Positions 46,320-57,554 of a DNA stretch of 64,000 nt are shown piece after piece. This DNA comes from Perognathus longimembris pacificus (Eukaryota; Chordata; Mammalia; Rodentia; Heteromyidae), in NCBI RefSeq assembly GCF_023159225.1, contig NC_063164.1, forward strand, positions 74,667,800-74,731,799, written 5' to 3'. The position numbers and the translations under genes were made by a program. Each line of letters starts with the position of its first letter. Position 1 is the stretch's first letter. The notes below the pieces were generated by a model that saw only the letters and a program-made list of their open reading frames with translations, did not search any database and had not been told where the DNA came from.

Positions 46320-46800
46320 GAGAACCTTCATAAATTAACCTTATTAGTGCATTACTGTAAGCGAATGCCAAAAAAGCTCCTAATTTGCATTAAGATAGAT
46401 TTTTCAGGTTGGCTGCATGATTTAATTAAAGAAAAGATTAAGAATCATTAAACAAGCTGCTCTACCTTGCAATAACAGAATTCATATCTGATTCAGGTTA
46501 ACGAAAACACAGATGGTGATTCAGTAACTGTTGAGTTGCTGTAACAGAATGAAAATGATCCCATTAGTTCTCTGGAAATGTGAGGGAATTTGGAAATTAG
46601 TATGCAGATACATTGTATGGTGCTAGACAGCTTGGTCTGCTCGGATCATCGCTGATTATACTTTGTTTGGGTTGGCAACACTGAACTTAATAAATGAAAA
46701 AATGTTCCAGTATACCACAGTTGGAAACTGTTCAAGGTTGAAATAGGTGTGCAGGCTTTCAAAAGGAGAGAGTTAAGTAAACAAATGTCAATCAATTCAG
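46320..46800. promoter_or_regulatory. Candidate conserved non-coding element 1
   Basis: A repeat-free stretch of balanced complexity. It contains an octamer ATTTGCAT (46383-46390, the POU-factor site), TTTAATTAAA (46421-46430), further TAAT/ATTA cores, and retained CpGs (AAGCGAATGC, TTAACGAAAAC, CTCGGATCATCGC). There is no coding frame. Conservation cannot be seen from one sequence, so this call is an inference from texture and motif density. Confidence 0.35.
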
Positions 46801-47149
46801 AGCTGGCAACTTTTTTTTTCTAAAGAATATGTCTGTTCTTGAGACTCCAGTGTCATAAAAATGGACCCTTTACTGGATACATATGGCTGTGTGGTATTTA
46901 TTATTACAAAAGTATTTTAAATGCATAGAATTAGTTGCAGGAAGATATGGAAGCATTTTAACAGTTTTCTCTGTGAGAAGAAAAATTCAGGTACGATGAG
47001 GATTATTATATTGTTCGCCAAAGAAATCAATATAATTCTGATGGAAAATGTTATGACAGGATAAAAAAGTGTAAGTAGAGTTTTAAGGTGTCGGTAAGTG
47101 CTACAAAGTAATTCTTCAGGAGACTTATGGGAAAAATGACTTAAGTGGC

Positions 47150-47640
47150 AGAGTCAATCACGTGTCAAGAACTCTAAGACATGGGCCGTCGATATTGTTA
47201 CACCTGTGCCATATCACCCCTGCATAATCAATGACTGACCCTTCAAAATGAATCGCAGGGAGAGTGTGAAAGACACAGGTGATCAGAGGTCACCTGTTTC
47301 TGTTAAAGTGTTATAGCAAATTGACACCGACAATTAATTCTTCATTTAATTCTTCATGTAATTCTTCCAGCAAATAATTTAAAGGCTACAACACAGATGA
47401 TAAAAAATGTCAGGGGGATTCTAATAAAAATGAAGGTTAAATAGTCAAGATTTAAAGGCTCTCTGCTTATTTTGTGACACAATCTTTCTGGAAGGCATTG
47501 TATCAGGGATTCATCATTCATCTGCAAACCAGCTCAATATTTAAGAAATATTAAGGACACCATATTAGTCTTGGACAACAAATATCGCCAAGGTAATTGT
47601 ACTGACACCAAGAAAACATAACTTCCTTCCCATGATTAGC
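47150..47640. promoter_or_regulatory. Candidate conserved non-coding element 2
   Basis: A second repeat-free island with CpGs unusual for this AT-rich region (GGGCCGTCGATATTG, GAATCGCAGG, ACACCGACAATT, AATATCGCCAAGG). It contains the palindrome ACAGGTGA-N7-TCACCTGT (47275-47297), which overlaps AGGTGA-N4-AGGTCA, and three TAATTC units spaced 12 bp apart (47335, 47347, 47359). No open frame of note. A distal enhancer is plausible but unproven. Confidence 0.35.
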
Positions 47641-48970
47641 ACCAGCATCTTTTTTTTTCTATTACCAATCATTTCATTAAGCTGTTTAAAGGAGATTTAT
47701 AATACCATTTCCCTAACATTTACATACAAAAAATATACTCTACAATGCATAATAGCTTCAACACCTGGCAACATTTGAAAGTACACATGCTATTACAAAC
47801 ACGAGTGTTGTGGTTACAACTGACATCTTCATAGTCTGCCATCACAAACCTTTTAGTTGAATCTAATGAAATCTCTAAGAAAATCATACTATTGGGAAGA
47901 AATGATCCAAAATGTTTTCCTCATATTTCAAGGTACAAATTTGGTATCTACAACTATAGAGGTCTTTGTATATCTTCTTTCCTTTTAACCACAACTTAAT
48001 CTGATTACTCTGTCAATGGTTACTTTTTTAAATGGTTTCTCCAAGCACTGTATCAAGAACAACTTTGAATGTATGACTTACATTTGTGTACATATGGTTC
48101 TATTTTAATTTGGAATGATTAAAGAAACCAGATAAAGTTATTTTCCACTACAGTATAGCATTTTCATTGTCACTACTATTTATAGTGGCAGCTACCTTCA
48201 ACTTGAATGTACAATAAGCATTTGAGGTGCATTTACATATGGGTATGTGCATTTGGGCCCCTCCTCCATTGCCCAGTGGATCAGAAATTGTAGGGATCAT
48301 TATGGTACATGGCTATATTTTTATATTATTTAAAATTACTTATCTCATTTCCTTTATAACAAAAGCCTATGTTGTAGCAAATTGCTAGTAACTTTTTTAT
48401 GAATCTGAAAGTTGTTTATAGGTGTTGCAATATTAGATCTGCAATGACTTGGAGAAAGTTGGTCCCTAAAAAGAAAAAAATTTATGTTGAAGAAATATAA
48501 ACAATAGGCATCTTTATTTTATAGGAAGAGTCACTATAGAGCTATTTTAATTGGTATTTTAATTCCTGATGGATATAAATTATTTGGTTCATATATGCAC
48601 ATACACACATGCATATATATGGCATGTATATATGTACATACACATATACATATGTAGAAACATATCCAGAGATATATTTTATCTATAATATGTATACACA
48701 CACACAGCAACAATTCCTCAGATACAGTTAAGTAAATAGAGTAGGATATATCTAAGTTCACAATTATATTATTTTTAAAAACCACCAATATAAAACATTA
48801 CACGTGTGATTACTGGTATTCTTAATGTAGCTGTAAAAGAATAGAATCTTAGTATGACTCTTACCTTATCTGCATTTACTTCTCAGTTCTTGAGCCAATA
48901 TTATAAAAATTATCCACTATTGTAATGTTTACAGTCTATATGTAAAAATTAGATCCTGTTAGGAAACAAG
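47641..48970. other. Unique DNA with a TA/CA-rich patch
   Basis: No gene seen. A degenerate (AT/AC)n patch lies at about 48595-48715, and an 84-codon minus frame across it is low complexity. Confidence 0.5.
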
Positions 48971-48974
48971 TCTT

Positions 48975-49578
48975 TTTATTTTCTTTATTGTAAAAGTGAA
49001 ATACAGACAGGTTACAGTTTCATATGTAAGGCAGTGGGTACATTTGTTGTTCAACTTGTTTCCTCCTCCGTCATTCTCCCTATCCCCCCCCCCCATGAGA
49101 TGTACAGTTGTTTTGCACCATATGGTTTTGCAAGTATTGCTTTTGGAAAGGTTTGTCTTTTTATCCTTTGTCTTTCAATATTACTGTTCCCTTTCCCTTC
49201 TCTAGTTCTAATACACATATATACAGTATCCAGGGTACTAAGATCAGTGGGTATAAAACCATGAGAGAAGAAAAAGAAAAAAGAAAAGGGTTCTGTTTCA
49301 CATGGCATGTTGAAAATAATTACAACAATGATATAACATTTGTTTCCATAACGTGGAGTTCATTTCACTCAGCATCATCTATGTGTTCATAAGGATATAG
49401 CTATTGGGCTATTGTGATCTTCCTCTACGACTAGCCTAAACATGTACTAATTATTCCCTAGGAGGGAAACTATAGCCTCCATGTTTCTTTGGGCCTGGGT
49501 CACTTCACTTAGTGTGATTTTTTTTTCCAAGTCCTTTCATTTCCTTACAAATGGGGCAATGTCATTCTTCTTATATAA
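48975..49578 (-). mobile_element. L1 3' end, 5'-truncated
   Basis: The antisense reading runs from the end near 48980 (TTTATTGTAA) through the C-rich complement of the G-rich tract (about 49070-49095), CCATAACGTGGAGTTCATTT and into the ORF2 end (GGTCACTTCACTTAGTGTGA, TTTCCTTACAAATGGGGCAA). No inversion. Five short overlapping frames here are all L1 noise. Confidence 0.85.
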
Positions 49579-50029
49579 GATATACACCTTTATACTTTTA
49601 TTGAAAATATACATGCAGTATATGTTTCTTCAAAACTGGCTTTATTCACTTAGGAATCTTCTTTAGTGGAAATCTGCTTTCTGTGAATCTTAAGTGAAAG
49701 AGATTGTTCCTACTTCTGAAAAAAATATCTACAAGTTCCATATGATGCACAGCAGATATCACAAGGTTTCCATTATTTATCGGTACTATTACTGTCATTT
49801 CACAGAGTATGAATTTGAAATTTAATTTACCAGAATTGTCATAGCTAAACAAGATTGTAACACAGTGCCTCTGCTGCCAATTTATTTCTCATTCAATAGT
49901 TATTAACCCCAAATTATGCAATCCTTACCAGACCTAAGTAAATTTTGTTGTGAAGTAGCTAATACAAGTCCAATAATTTCAAAAAATGGTACTTCACCAA
50001 ATTGATTTTTAATTTGAGTAAGCTTTTAT

Positions 50030-51190
50030 ATTATTTTATTTTTAAATTAACATACATTCAAAATACGAGATTTCATTGTAATAGTTCCATATAATCATAC
50101 AGTACAATATAAACAAACTCATCTACTCTCCTATACTTTCTGTCCTTCCACCTTCCCACATTCCCAGCATTTACTGAGTTCCATTGTGCTGTATTTATAT
50201 GTATACATATGTAATGTGCATCCATCTTCTTCACTTCTTAGTGTCTCCCCCTCTCTAGAAAACCTCCTATTCCTCTTACAGAGGTTCTCATTGATATTCA
50301 TGTCCAGTTACTATTGCTGTAATCATTATTTTATATCTTTATTCCCCAAATGAGTGTGAGAGTAAGTAATGCCTGGTTTCATCCATTTACTTAATTTCAT
50401 GTTTTTTATAGCTGAGGAATATTTTATTATATGTGTGTATGTGCAAAATAGGAAATATGGCATATTATATATAGCATATATAAATATATATACCATATAT
50501 GTATGTACATATACCATATATGCACACCATATATGTGTATTTAATAAGTATTCTCTGTGAGGCAAGGTGCATAGACACAAACATACAAATACACAAATAT
50601 TTTCTTTATCCATTTATTGATTGGTGGGCAATTCGGCTGATTAGACAATTTGGATATTGTAAACAGAACTTCAGTATACATGAGTATATAGGTATCTTCC
50701 ATATATATTGATTTTCTCAGATTTATGTCTAAATATAATATAACAAAGTAATAAGGTGGGTCTCTTTTTAGTTATTTTAGAAATTTACACAATGACTTCC
50801 ATAGTAATTGCTCTAGTTTATATTCCCACCAACACTGTATGCAAGTTACTTTTTTCCTCTGCATTTTCACCAGCATTTCATGTCTGCTTTCTTGACTGGG
50901 GTAAGATGGAATCTTAGTTTAGTTTTGAATTACATTTCCCTTATGACTAATGATATTGATCATTTCTTAATGGGCATTCTGGTCATTTGCATTTCTTCTT
51001 CTGAGAACCCGGTGTTCACATGGTTTGCTCATTTATTAATTGAATTATTTGTTACTTTGTTGTTAACCTTTTGGGCTCTTCTTATATTCTGGGTATTAGT
51101 TCTGTATCCACTAAGTAGTTGGCAAAGGTTTTCTCAATGTTGTTTTGCAAAGATATTGTTGAATTTGTTTTTCATACATGTAATCAGTGT
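50030..51190 (-). mobile_element. Old L1 3' half (ORF2 C-terminus plus 3'UTR)
   Basis: Antisense landmarks of an ancient L1 in order: a 3'UTR with TAGTTCCATATAATCATACA, TTTATAGCTGAGGAATATTT, TTTATCCATTTATTGATTGG, ATTCCCACCAACACTGTATG, TGGGGTAAGATGGAATCTTA, CATTCTGGTCATTTGC and GGGCTCTTCTTATATTCTGG. A TA/CA-rich expansion lies within it at 50430-50545. A 107-codon plus frame at 50880-51203 is antisense ORF2, not a gene. Confidence 0.8.
50430..50545. repeat. TATA/CATATA-rich tract inside an L1
   Basis: Alternating TATA, ATGTGTGTA and CCATATATG units expanded within the L1 3' region. Confidence 0.7.
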
Positions 51191-51199
51191 TCTCAAAAT

Positions 51200-52660
51200 G
51201 TAGACATAGTTACTTACCTTGCAACCACATCATGGATTGAGAATATCTCTGACACATGAACCAAACCAGACCCACGAGGATTTCACTGAAAGGAACTTTT
51301 ATGTATTTATTTTCTAATCAGTATATTAAGGAATATGTTTATCCTATGTTCATGTGAATGATTCCTTCCATATTGGCATAGTTGTCTGTTCCATATTCCT
51401 GAAAGAAAGCCAAGACTGTATTCGGAGTAAACTACTAATTTTTTAGCAACTCAGTTAATATGCTTACCTTCCCTTTAAGAAATGTATTTCTTGTCTGAAG
51501 TGAGCCACTAATCTCCATGTTTATCTTGAGACTAACATACTGCCAAATAGAAGGAATGTCATCTACTCTGGGAGTAAGTAAAATAGTAAGTTAAAAGAAC
51601 AAAATGCTCAAACTACAAATTATATTATCAAATTAGATAAATGAAAGCAGGATGGGGGAAGAAAAATGGTTTAGTGGGGGGGAAGAGAAGAATCAGGATG
51701 AAAAATTAAAAGTAAATTATTTACAAAATGATGAAAAGTATTAGGCTTTGAGATAGGAGACATGAAGCGCTGATAATTATGTTAATATTAACCTATCATG
51801 ATTTCAGAGATATTTATTTTGCTTTATTTATACCCTCCCATACAGCTAATCAAAGATATTTCTGCTGTTTCATGTGTCTTTCTACACACTGAATGATTAA
51901 TAGCTCCTGGTTGACAAAATATCCCTCAAAAAAAAAAAAAAAAAAACCAATAAACCCAAACCCTGAAGAATCAAAGAAAACAAACTTCAGTGAAAATAAT
52001 TCTGGATTGCAGTAGCCCTGCTTAATGACAGTGTAGGTGCTTTGCGATATATACTGATAGGATTATGTAAATAAATTATTATAATGATATATAACTTAAA
52101 ATGCTGTGTGAAGAATTAATATATACACATGAAAACAATTATTCAATACATGTTAGTTGGCATTACAGTCTCTGTAATATACAAAATGCATAGACATAGA
52201 CATCGTAAGGGGAATTTCATGTAGAACAATATATTTTAAACTGAATTTTAAAATTTGCATTGTCCTTCCTTCTCCCCAGACAGTTCAGCTTATTCCATGA
52301 GTTCTAACAACACAAGACACATTCTGTCTTTCAAATGTCATAAAATAGTCATATCCTCTTTAGCCTGCTTTGCATGTACCAAGAAGATTAATGCACAACT
52401 GTTTTAAAGATGACTGAATTTGTCATGTCTGGGCTATGAAACTGATTATAGGATTCATTTTCCTCAAATGCTGAGTCATTCTGTTCCAACCACTAATCAT
52501 TTGGCTCACCTTTATGTGGATCATAAAAAAAGCAAGACTTTGATTTAATCAGAGAATAGGGCATTCATATGCTCTAGTATCAAAATATTTGTCTGTGAGT
52601 AGGAACTTACTATGTACTGACTGATTGAGGAAAGAACTTTCCATGTTTAAAATAAAAATT
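51200..52660. other. Unique intergenic DNA
   Basis: No gene recognised. It includes an A19 run at about 51927-51946 and, near 52469-52478, TGCTGAGTCA (a MAF/AP-1-type half-site) within a repeat-free stretch 52380-52620. Confidence 0.5.
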
Positions 52661-52732
52661 CTTTGTGGTGGGGCATACAGCTTGGGATGTCACACATTTT
52701 CTCTACATATCTGTAGCTAGACTTGTACTCCC

Positions 52733-52815
52733 TCAATAGACCAGCATAGCCTCAAACTTAGGATTCTTCTGCTTCCACATCCTGAATACTGGAATTATAG
52801 ACATGTATTAGCATA
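52733..52815 (-). mobile_element. B1-like SINE fragment
   Basis: Antisense 7SL/B1-like text: AGCATAGCCTCAAACTTAGG, TTCCACATCCTGAATACTGG, ATTATAGACATGTATTAGC. Confidence 0.6.
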
Positions 52816-52860
52816 ACAGAGACTTAATTTTTTTAATAAACACTATAAATGTAAAACCTT

Positions 52861-52990
52861 AGGGCTAGGTGTGGTGGTGCATACCTGTAATACCTGCTGT
52901 GCATGAAACAATAGTAGAAAGGTCACAGTGTGTAGCTGGCTCTGGGTAGTTAGTGTGAGACCTTATCTGAAAAACAAGTTAAAATCAAAA
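52861..52990 (+). mobile_element. B1-like SINE remnant
   Basis: The head AGGGCTAGGTGTGGTGGTGC and ATACCTGTAATACCTGC is typical of 7SL-derived SINEs. The rest is decayed, and the end reads GTGTGAGACCTTATCTG. It lies head to head with the fragment at 52733-52815. Confidence 0.65.
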
Positions 52991-53058
52991 GGTTGGGAAT
53001 ACATTCGCAATTAGTGGTGTGTGTGTAGGTGCTCATTCACTCATGTACATGCAGGTGC

Positions 53059-53101
<43 letters not shown>
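53059..53101. repeat. (CA)n microsatellite
   Basis: About 19 uninterrupted AC units, with one CG interruption at the left. Confidence 0.95.
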
Positions 53102-53102
<1 letters not shown>

Positions 53103-53300
53103 CTGATCCCTACTAAAAAAACAAATAATGAAAATTAAGGAAAATAATGAGTTCTTTATAAGGGCTTGCTCTAGGAATTGTAGCATACAGGGAATTAGAG
53201 TTTGGATTTTATTGCTTATGTATCAGAAATATTGCAAAACAATATAGAACTGATCTCCAAGGCAGATGTTATACACTACACTTATTGATAAAAATAATAA

Positions 53301-53518
53301 TCTGGGTACTGGCGGCTCCTGCCTGAAATCTTAGCTACTCAGGAGGCTTAGATCTGAGGATCGTGGTTCAAAACCAGCCCCAGCAGAAACTCTTATCTCC
53401 CATTAACCATGAGAAAAACCAGAACTAGTGCTGTGATTCAAGTGAGAGAGTACTAGTGTTGAGCAAAAAAAGCTCAGGGATAGTGCCCAGGCCTCAAGTT
53501 TGAGCCTTATGACCAACC
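53301..53518 (+). mobile_element. B1-like/Geo dimeric SINE, nearly complete
   Basis: B1-like head (CTGGGTACTGGCGGCTCC, TTAGCTACTCAGGAGGCTTA, GATCGTGGTTCAAAACCAGC), linker (CTTATCTCCCATTAACCATG), then the Geo half (AGTGCTGTGATTCAAGTGAG, CTCAGGGATAGTGCCCAGGC). It ends at GACCAACCAGAA, and the tail has become an (ATC)n run. This copy shows the two-part structure best. Confidence 0.85.
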
Positions 53519-53522
53519 AGAA

Positions 53523-53562
<40 letters not shown>
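53523..53562. repeat. (ATC)13 microsatellite
   Basis: About 13 perfect CAT/ATC units directly follow the SINE at 53301-53518 and probably arose from its A-rich tail. Confidence 0.95.
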
Positions 53563-53625
53563 TATGAACTATTTCTGAAATTATTAAAGAAATTTTGCTT
53601 TGAGGCTGTTCACATGTTTCCAGGT

Positions 53626-53826
53626 GTTTTTTTTTGGCCAGTCCTGGGCCTTGGACTCAGGGCCTGAGCACTGTCCCTGGCTTCTTTTTGCTCAAGGCTA
53701 GTACTCTGCCACTTGAGCCACAGTGCCGCTTCTGGCCGTTTTCTGTATATGTGGTGCTGGGGAATCGAACCCAGGGCCTCATGTATCCGAGGCAGGCACT
53801 GTTGCCACTAGGCCATATCCCCAGGC
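53626..53826 (-). mobile_element. IDL-Geo SINE, young
   Basis: T9-10 tail, antisense Geo (AAGGCTAGTACTCTGCCACT, TTGAGCCACAGTGCCGC), antisense IDL with intact B box complement GGAATCGAACC and TATCCGAGGCAGGCACTGTT. Low divergence, with CpGs retained. I could not settle the target duplication. Confidence 0.93.
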
Positions 53827-53829
53827 CAG

Positions 53830-56390
53830 GAATTGGTACTTCTGCAAGGTACTAAAATAATGACTATAATCACAGTGATTCTTTTGTACAAGCGAAAACA
53901 ATTTCATAATCATTTTTGGTTATCACCAAATTAGATGTTACTGCTAACAGTGAGCAAGAGAAAAGGATGCCACTGAACATCGTGCATGAAGTACAAAGAA
54001 TAGCCCCACACAGAATGAAGAGTTAGGCCAAAATATCAATAAATTTGTGGCTGAGAAAGCCTGGGTTGGAGAGGTAATTAAGTATTATAAGTGAGCCAGC
54101 AAGGCTGAAAAAAGAGAACAGACAGACTTTACCAACTTGAAAATTAAATTCTGCTGAAGAGAAATTATTTATCTTCTCTGCAGTCCACTTCCTGTGGGTT
54201 CCACCTTCTAGCTCTTTCTTTTCTGAAGTGTTCCTGCACTCCGTGCAGACTTCACTAGCCAGGCTCTTAATAATGTGATTGTAATTCTTTGGTTTGTAGA
54301 CAGGCTGAATCAAATAATATATCTCTTACATAAAGAAATTCATAGGCTTACCTGTCTTTTTTTTTTTACAGAAATCCACAAAGGGAGTAGGAAAGTAATG
54401 TGAAGCAAGTACATAAATGATGTACATGAATAATTTGGGTTATATGGAGAATAAATAATAAAGTATTTTTATGACATTTTGAGCCATCATTTTCCAACTG
54501 GAGAGTTTGAGTGATATGGAAGTTATTCTCCCTATTCTTTTAATGTTTATTAAAGATGTTTTTACTAATGATTCAAGAGTGTCACTTTTGGTTCAATATA
54601 TGTGCTTAATTAACAACTAACAGATGCACAAGAGATATTGAAAACATAAAAGAACAAAGCATTCCCCATTGCTTTGGGACAATTGCTTTTTCTAATTTTT
54701 CTAAGTTAATTATGGGAAAATACAAAAAGTTTCCTCTTCCCAGATTCTACCTATTCTTCATCAAGTAGAGTCATTTCCTGTCGCTTATCTCAAATGGAGA
54801 TTGGTTGTGGAAATTACCATTGTCGAATTAAAAATTTGCTCCAGCAAACTTTCTGCATAAGTACAGTAAATTTAGTTATTGGAGAAGATGGTTCATAACA
54901 GCCTTTCATTAGACCTAGTCTTTGATTTAGGGAAAAAAGAAGAATTAGAAAATGTGAACAGAGGTAAAAATACAAGCTAATTCTAAATAGTTCCCAACAA
55001 TAAATAAATAAAATAGACTAAAAAATTCTTCTTTTTTACTTTTTTACTCCCTTCCACCCTGTAGCTGCATCATTAGGTGCCTAAACAAACTTATGATTCT
55101 CCTACTTGAAAGATAAACTTTTATTAAGAAATTTATGAAATGACAACAGATTCAAATCATTTACTCAATTGTTACAAAGTGGAAAAATATACTTTCAGTA
55201 TGAGATAGTTTTGAACATTTACCAAAATGTTTCTTCTGAATTTAAAATAAAAAAATACAATGCTTGATAAAATAAACTCATTCGAGAGAAGTAAGTGTAT
55301 TCATAATTCCAGAACATAAATTTTGCATAATATGCTAGTCTAAAATATTGTGAGATCATTTTAAGCAAGTTAGCTTTTAAAAAATACAGATTTTCCATAT
55401 CACATTCTCTACTACTTTTCTTCCATTCCCCTCCCTTCTGTTACCATCACCTTTTAAATTACATTTTGAAATGCTTTAGATGCCTATTTGCCTAAGAACA
55501 TGAAATTTGCTATAGGATATGTCCTGAATTGTTACAATTCTACATATGTGTTTGCCTATATAGCACAGCAACTGGGTCTTTCTTTTCCTATAAACAACAC
55601 TACTTTTGTGTTTGTCCTTATGTGTTCTGTTTCTCCACATTCAGGGTAGAATGGCACATTACTGACTTGCAACATTCCTGTCAGATCACACATAATACAG
55701 CACAATCCAGCAGGAGTGATCATAAAAACAGAATTATCTCTCACCGTAGGAGGCTTGCCCTTCCTGGTAAAGGTTGAAAGAAATATATGGAAGCCCAGAC
55801 TAATACCCATCACAGTTTACAAGACTGTGAATACAACACAACTTCTGTAAAGGCAAGTCAATGAACATGTTTCAGTAGTTGTTTTAAAGGAGCATACTGA
55901 AGAGACAGAAGCAGTGAGCAATGCCTGCAAAGCTTGTTCTGATTAAGAGCCTTACTACACAGACCTGACAAAACTAGTATAATCCAGCTGCTGAAGCACT
56001 GTAAGACAAAGAAGGTAGATTGAAAATTAAAACACACCTTTTTGTTGCTTCTACTTCAGTATCCATGGAAAAGAGGACTGCATCTGTAAACATGCTTTTG
56101 TCTTAATGAGATATGGTTTCATTTTTTAAATATCTAATAATTGTATGATACATTTAATTGGGATATAAAGGTAAAGTTAGAGTAAAATAAAGACACATTA
56201 TCCCTTTGCCACATCTCTTTCCCACTCAAAGGAAGAAAGAACCTATGGCTACCCTATTTATCACCATACCCAACAATGACATGAAATGGTAGGCAGAAAT
56301 ATGTCTTCCAAGGATAAACTGGAGAGATTCTGTTGGGATTTGTACTTTGCTAGAGTGCTTTGCCTCCCCACCACTTGCTTACCATGCTAA
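53830..56390. other. Unique intergenic DNA
   Basis: No gene supported. Frames of 96 codons (54023-54313, minus) and 82-85 codons (55529-55813) resemble nothing known to me. The 54780-54900 stretch is repeat-free with a CATTGTCG SOX-like core, but the evidence for function is thin. Confidence 0.45.
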
Positions 56391-56394
56391 AATA

Positions 56395-56665
56395 AAACTA
56401 TAAATGAGCAATATATACTGTTTGAGAGGGTCACACAGACTGAGGGACTAAGTACTAATCTGCAAAAAAGACAAACTAGTCCAAAAGCAATACTTACAAA
56501 ACCATTTGGTGTAAACCAACTGAACAACTCATGGGGTTGGGGGAGAAGGAAAGAAGGAGGATGGAGTGGGGGAAACGAGGGAGAAGGTAACAAATTGTAC
56601 AAGAAATGTACCCACTGCCTTATATATGAAATTGTACCCTTCTGTACATCACTTTGACAATAAAT
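56395..56665 (+). mobile_element. L1 3'UTR fragment
   Basis: AAAAGCAATACTTACAAAAC, CATTTGGTGTAAACCAACTG, a G-rich tract (56535-56590), then AAATGTACCCACTGCCTTAT and the end CATCACTTTGACAATAAA. Sense orientation, strongly 5'-truncated. Confidence 0.85.
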
Positions 56666-56669
56666 AAGT

Positions 56670-57298
56670 TATTATTCAGAAAATATAATCAAGGAAAGGC
56701 AATTAGGAGACATTCCTGCTACTGTGGAATAGTCTTTATGACTAAGTAAGAAAACCTACCCCATGCTATACATGCTTGAGGAGAGGAGAGGTGGTGACCA
56801 ATGATGAAAATCTAATGAAGCAGGTATCTCTGGTAAGCAGATGGAACTTACTAGAGCTGAATATAAAACTAAATAAGGCAATATCTATATTAAGGGAAGT
56901 AGAGAACATATACCATGTGCCAATTGGTATGACAGCCCTTACCTCAAGGGTTAACATTCTTGGGATCTCAGGATTCCAATGTTCACACAGATGGATATGT
57001 TAGTTTAATAGAGATACTGATTCAAAAATCTTGGTGAGCCTAAAATTCTCTACTTCTAAAAGGCTCCCATATGATGCTTGTGCCCTTTGCCCTTGAAATA
57101 CTCAAAAAGTTACAGAGAGAAAGAGACAGAGAGAGACACACACAGGGAATTTATCTTGTTGCTTTAACTCAAGGATAGATAAGTAGGGTCTCAGGTTAAT
57201 GGAAAAGAGGAGATGAGAGAGGAGCTAAAATAATGGAGAGACTCAGTGCTAGACCCTACTCTCCTGGCTACAAGTTTTACAACAGAATAACAGAATAA
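56670..57298. other. Unique DNA
   Basis: No gene or repeat recognised. A purine-rich (GAGA/CACA) patch lies at about 57112-57146. A 75-codon plus frame (56776-57003) has no recognisable similarity. Confidence 0.45.
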
Positions 57299-57306
57299 AG
57301 AATCCA

Positions 57307-57546
57307 TGCTGGGTGCTGGTGGATTGTGCCTACAGGCAACTCAGGAAGCTTGAGCATCATGCTTCAAAATCAACCCAGGCAAAAAGCACCATGAAGCTCT
57401 TATCTAGAATTATTCCCAAAGCTGAAAGTAGAGCTGTGGCTCACGTAGTACAGTGAAAGACTTGAACACAAAAACTCAGGGATAGCAACCAGGTGCTAAC
57501 CCCAGGACTTATGCAAGCAAGCTAACAAACAAACATCAACAAAATC
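57307..57546 (+). mobile_element. B1-like/Geo dimeric SINE
   Basis: B1-like head (GCTGGGTGCTGGTGGATTG, CAACTCAGGAAGCTTGAGCA, CTTCAAAATCAACCCAGGC), linker (CTCTTATCTAGAATTATTCC), Geo half (GTAGAGCTGTGGCTCACGTA). AGAATCCA flanks it at 57299-57306 and 57547-57554. Confidence 0.8.
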
Positions 57547-57554
57547 AGAATCCA

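Noticed and set aside
53059..53562. Regularly spaced short repeats that might suggest a CRISPR-like array
   Set aside because: These are plain (CA)n and (ATC)n microsatellites around a SINE in a mammalian genome. There are no repeat-spacer units.
54023..54313. 96-codon minus-strand open frame
   Set aside because: No similarity recognised, no splice or promoter context, and a length within chance expectation.
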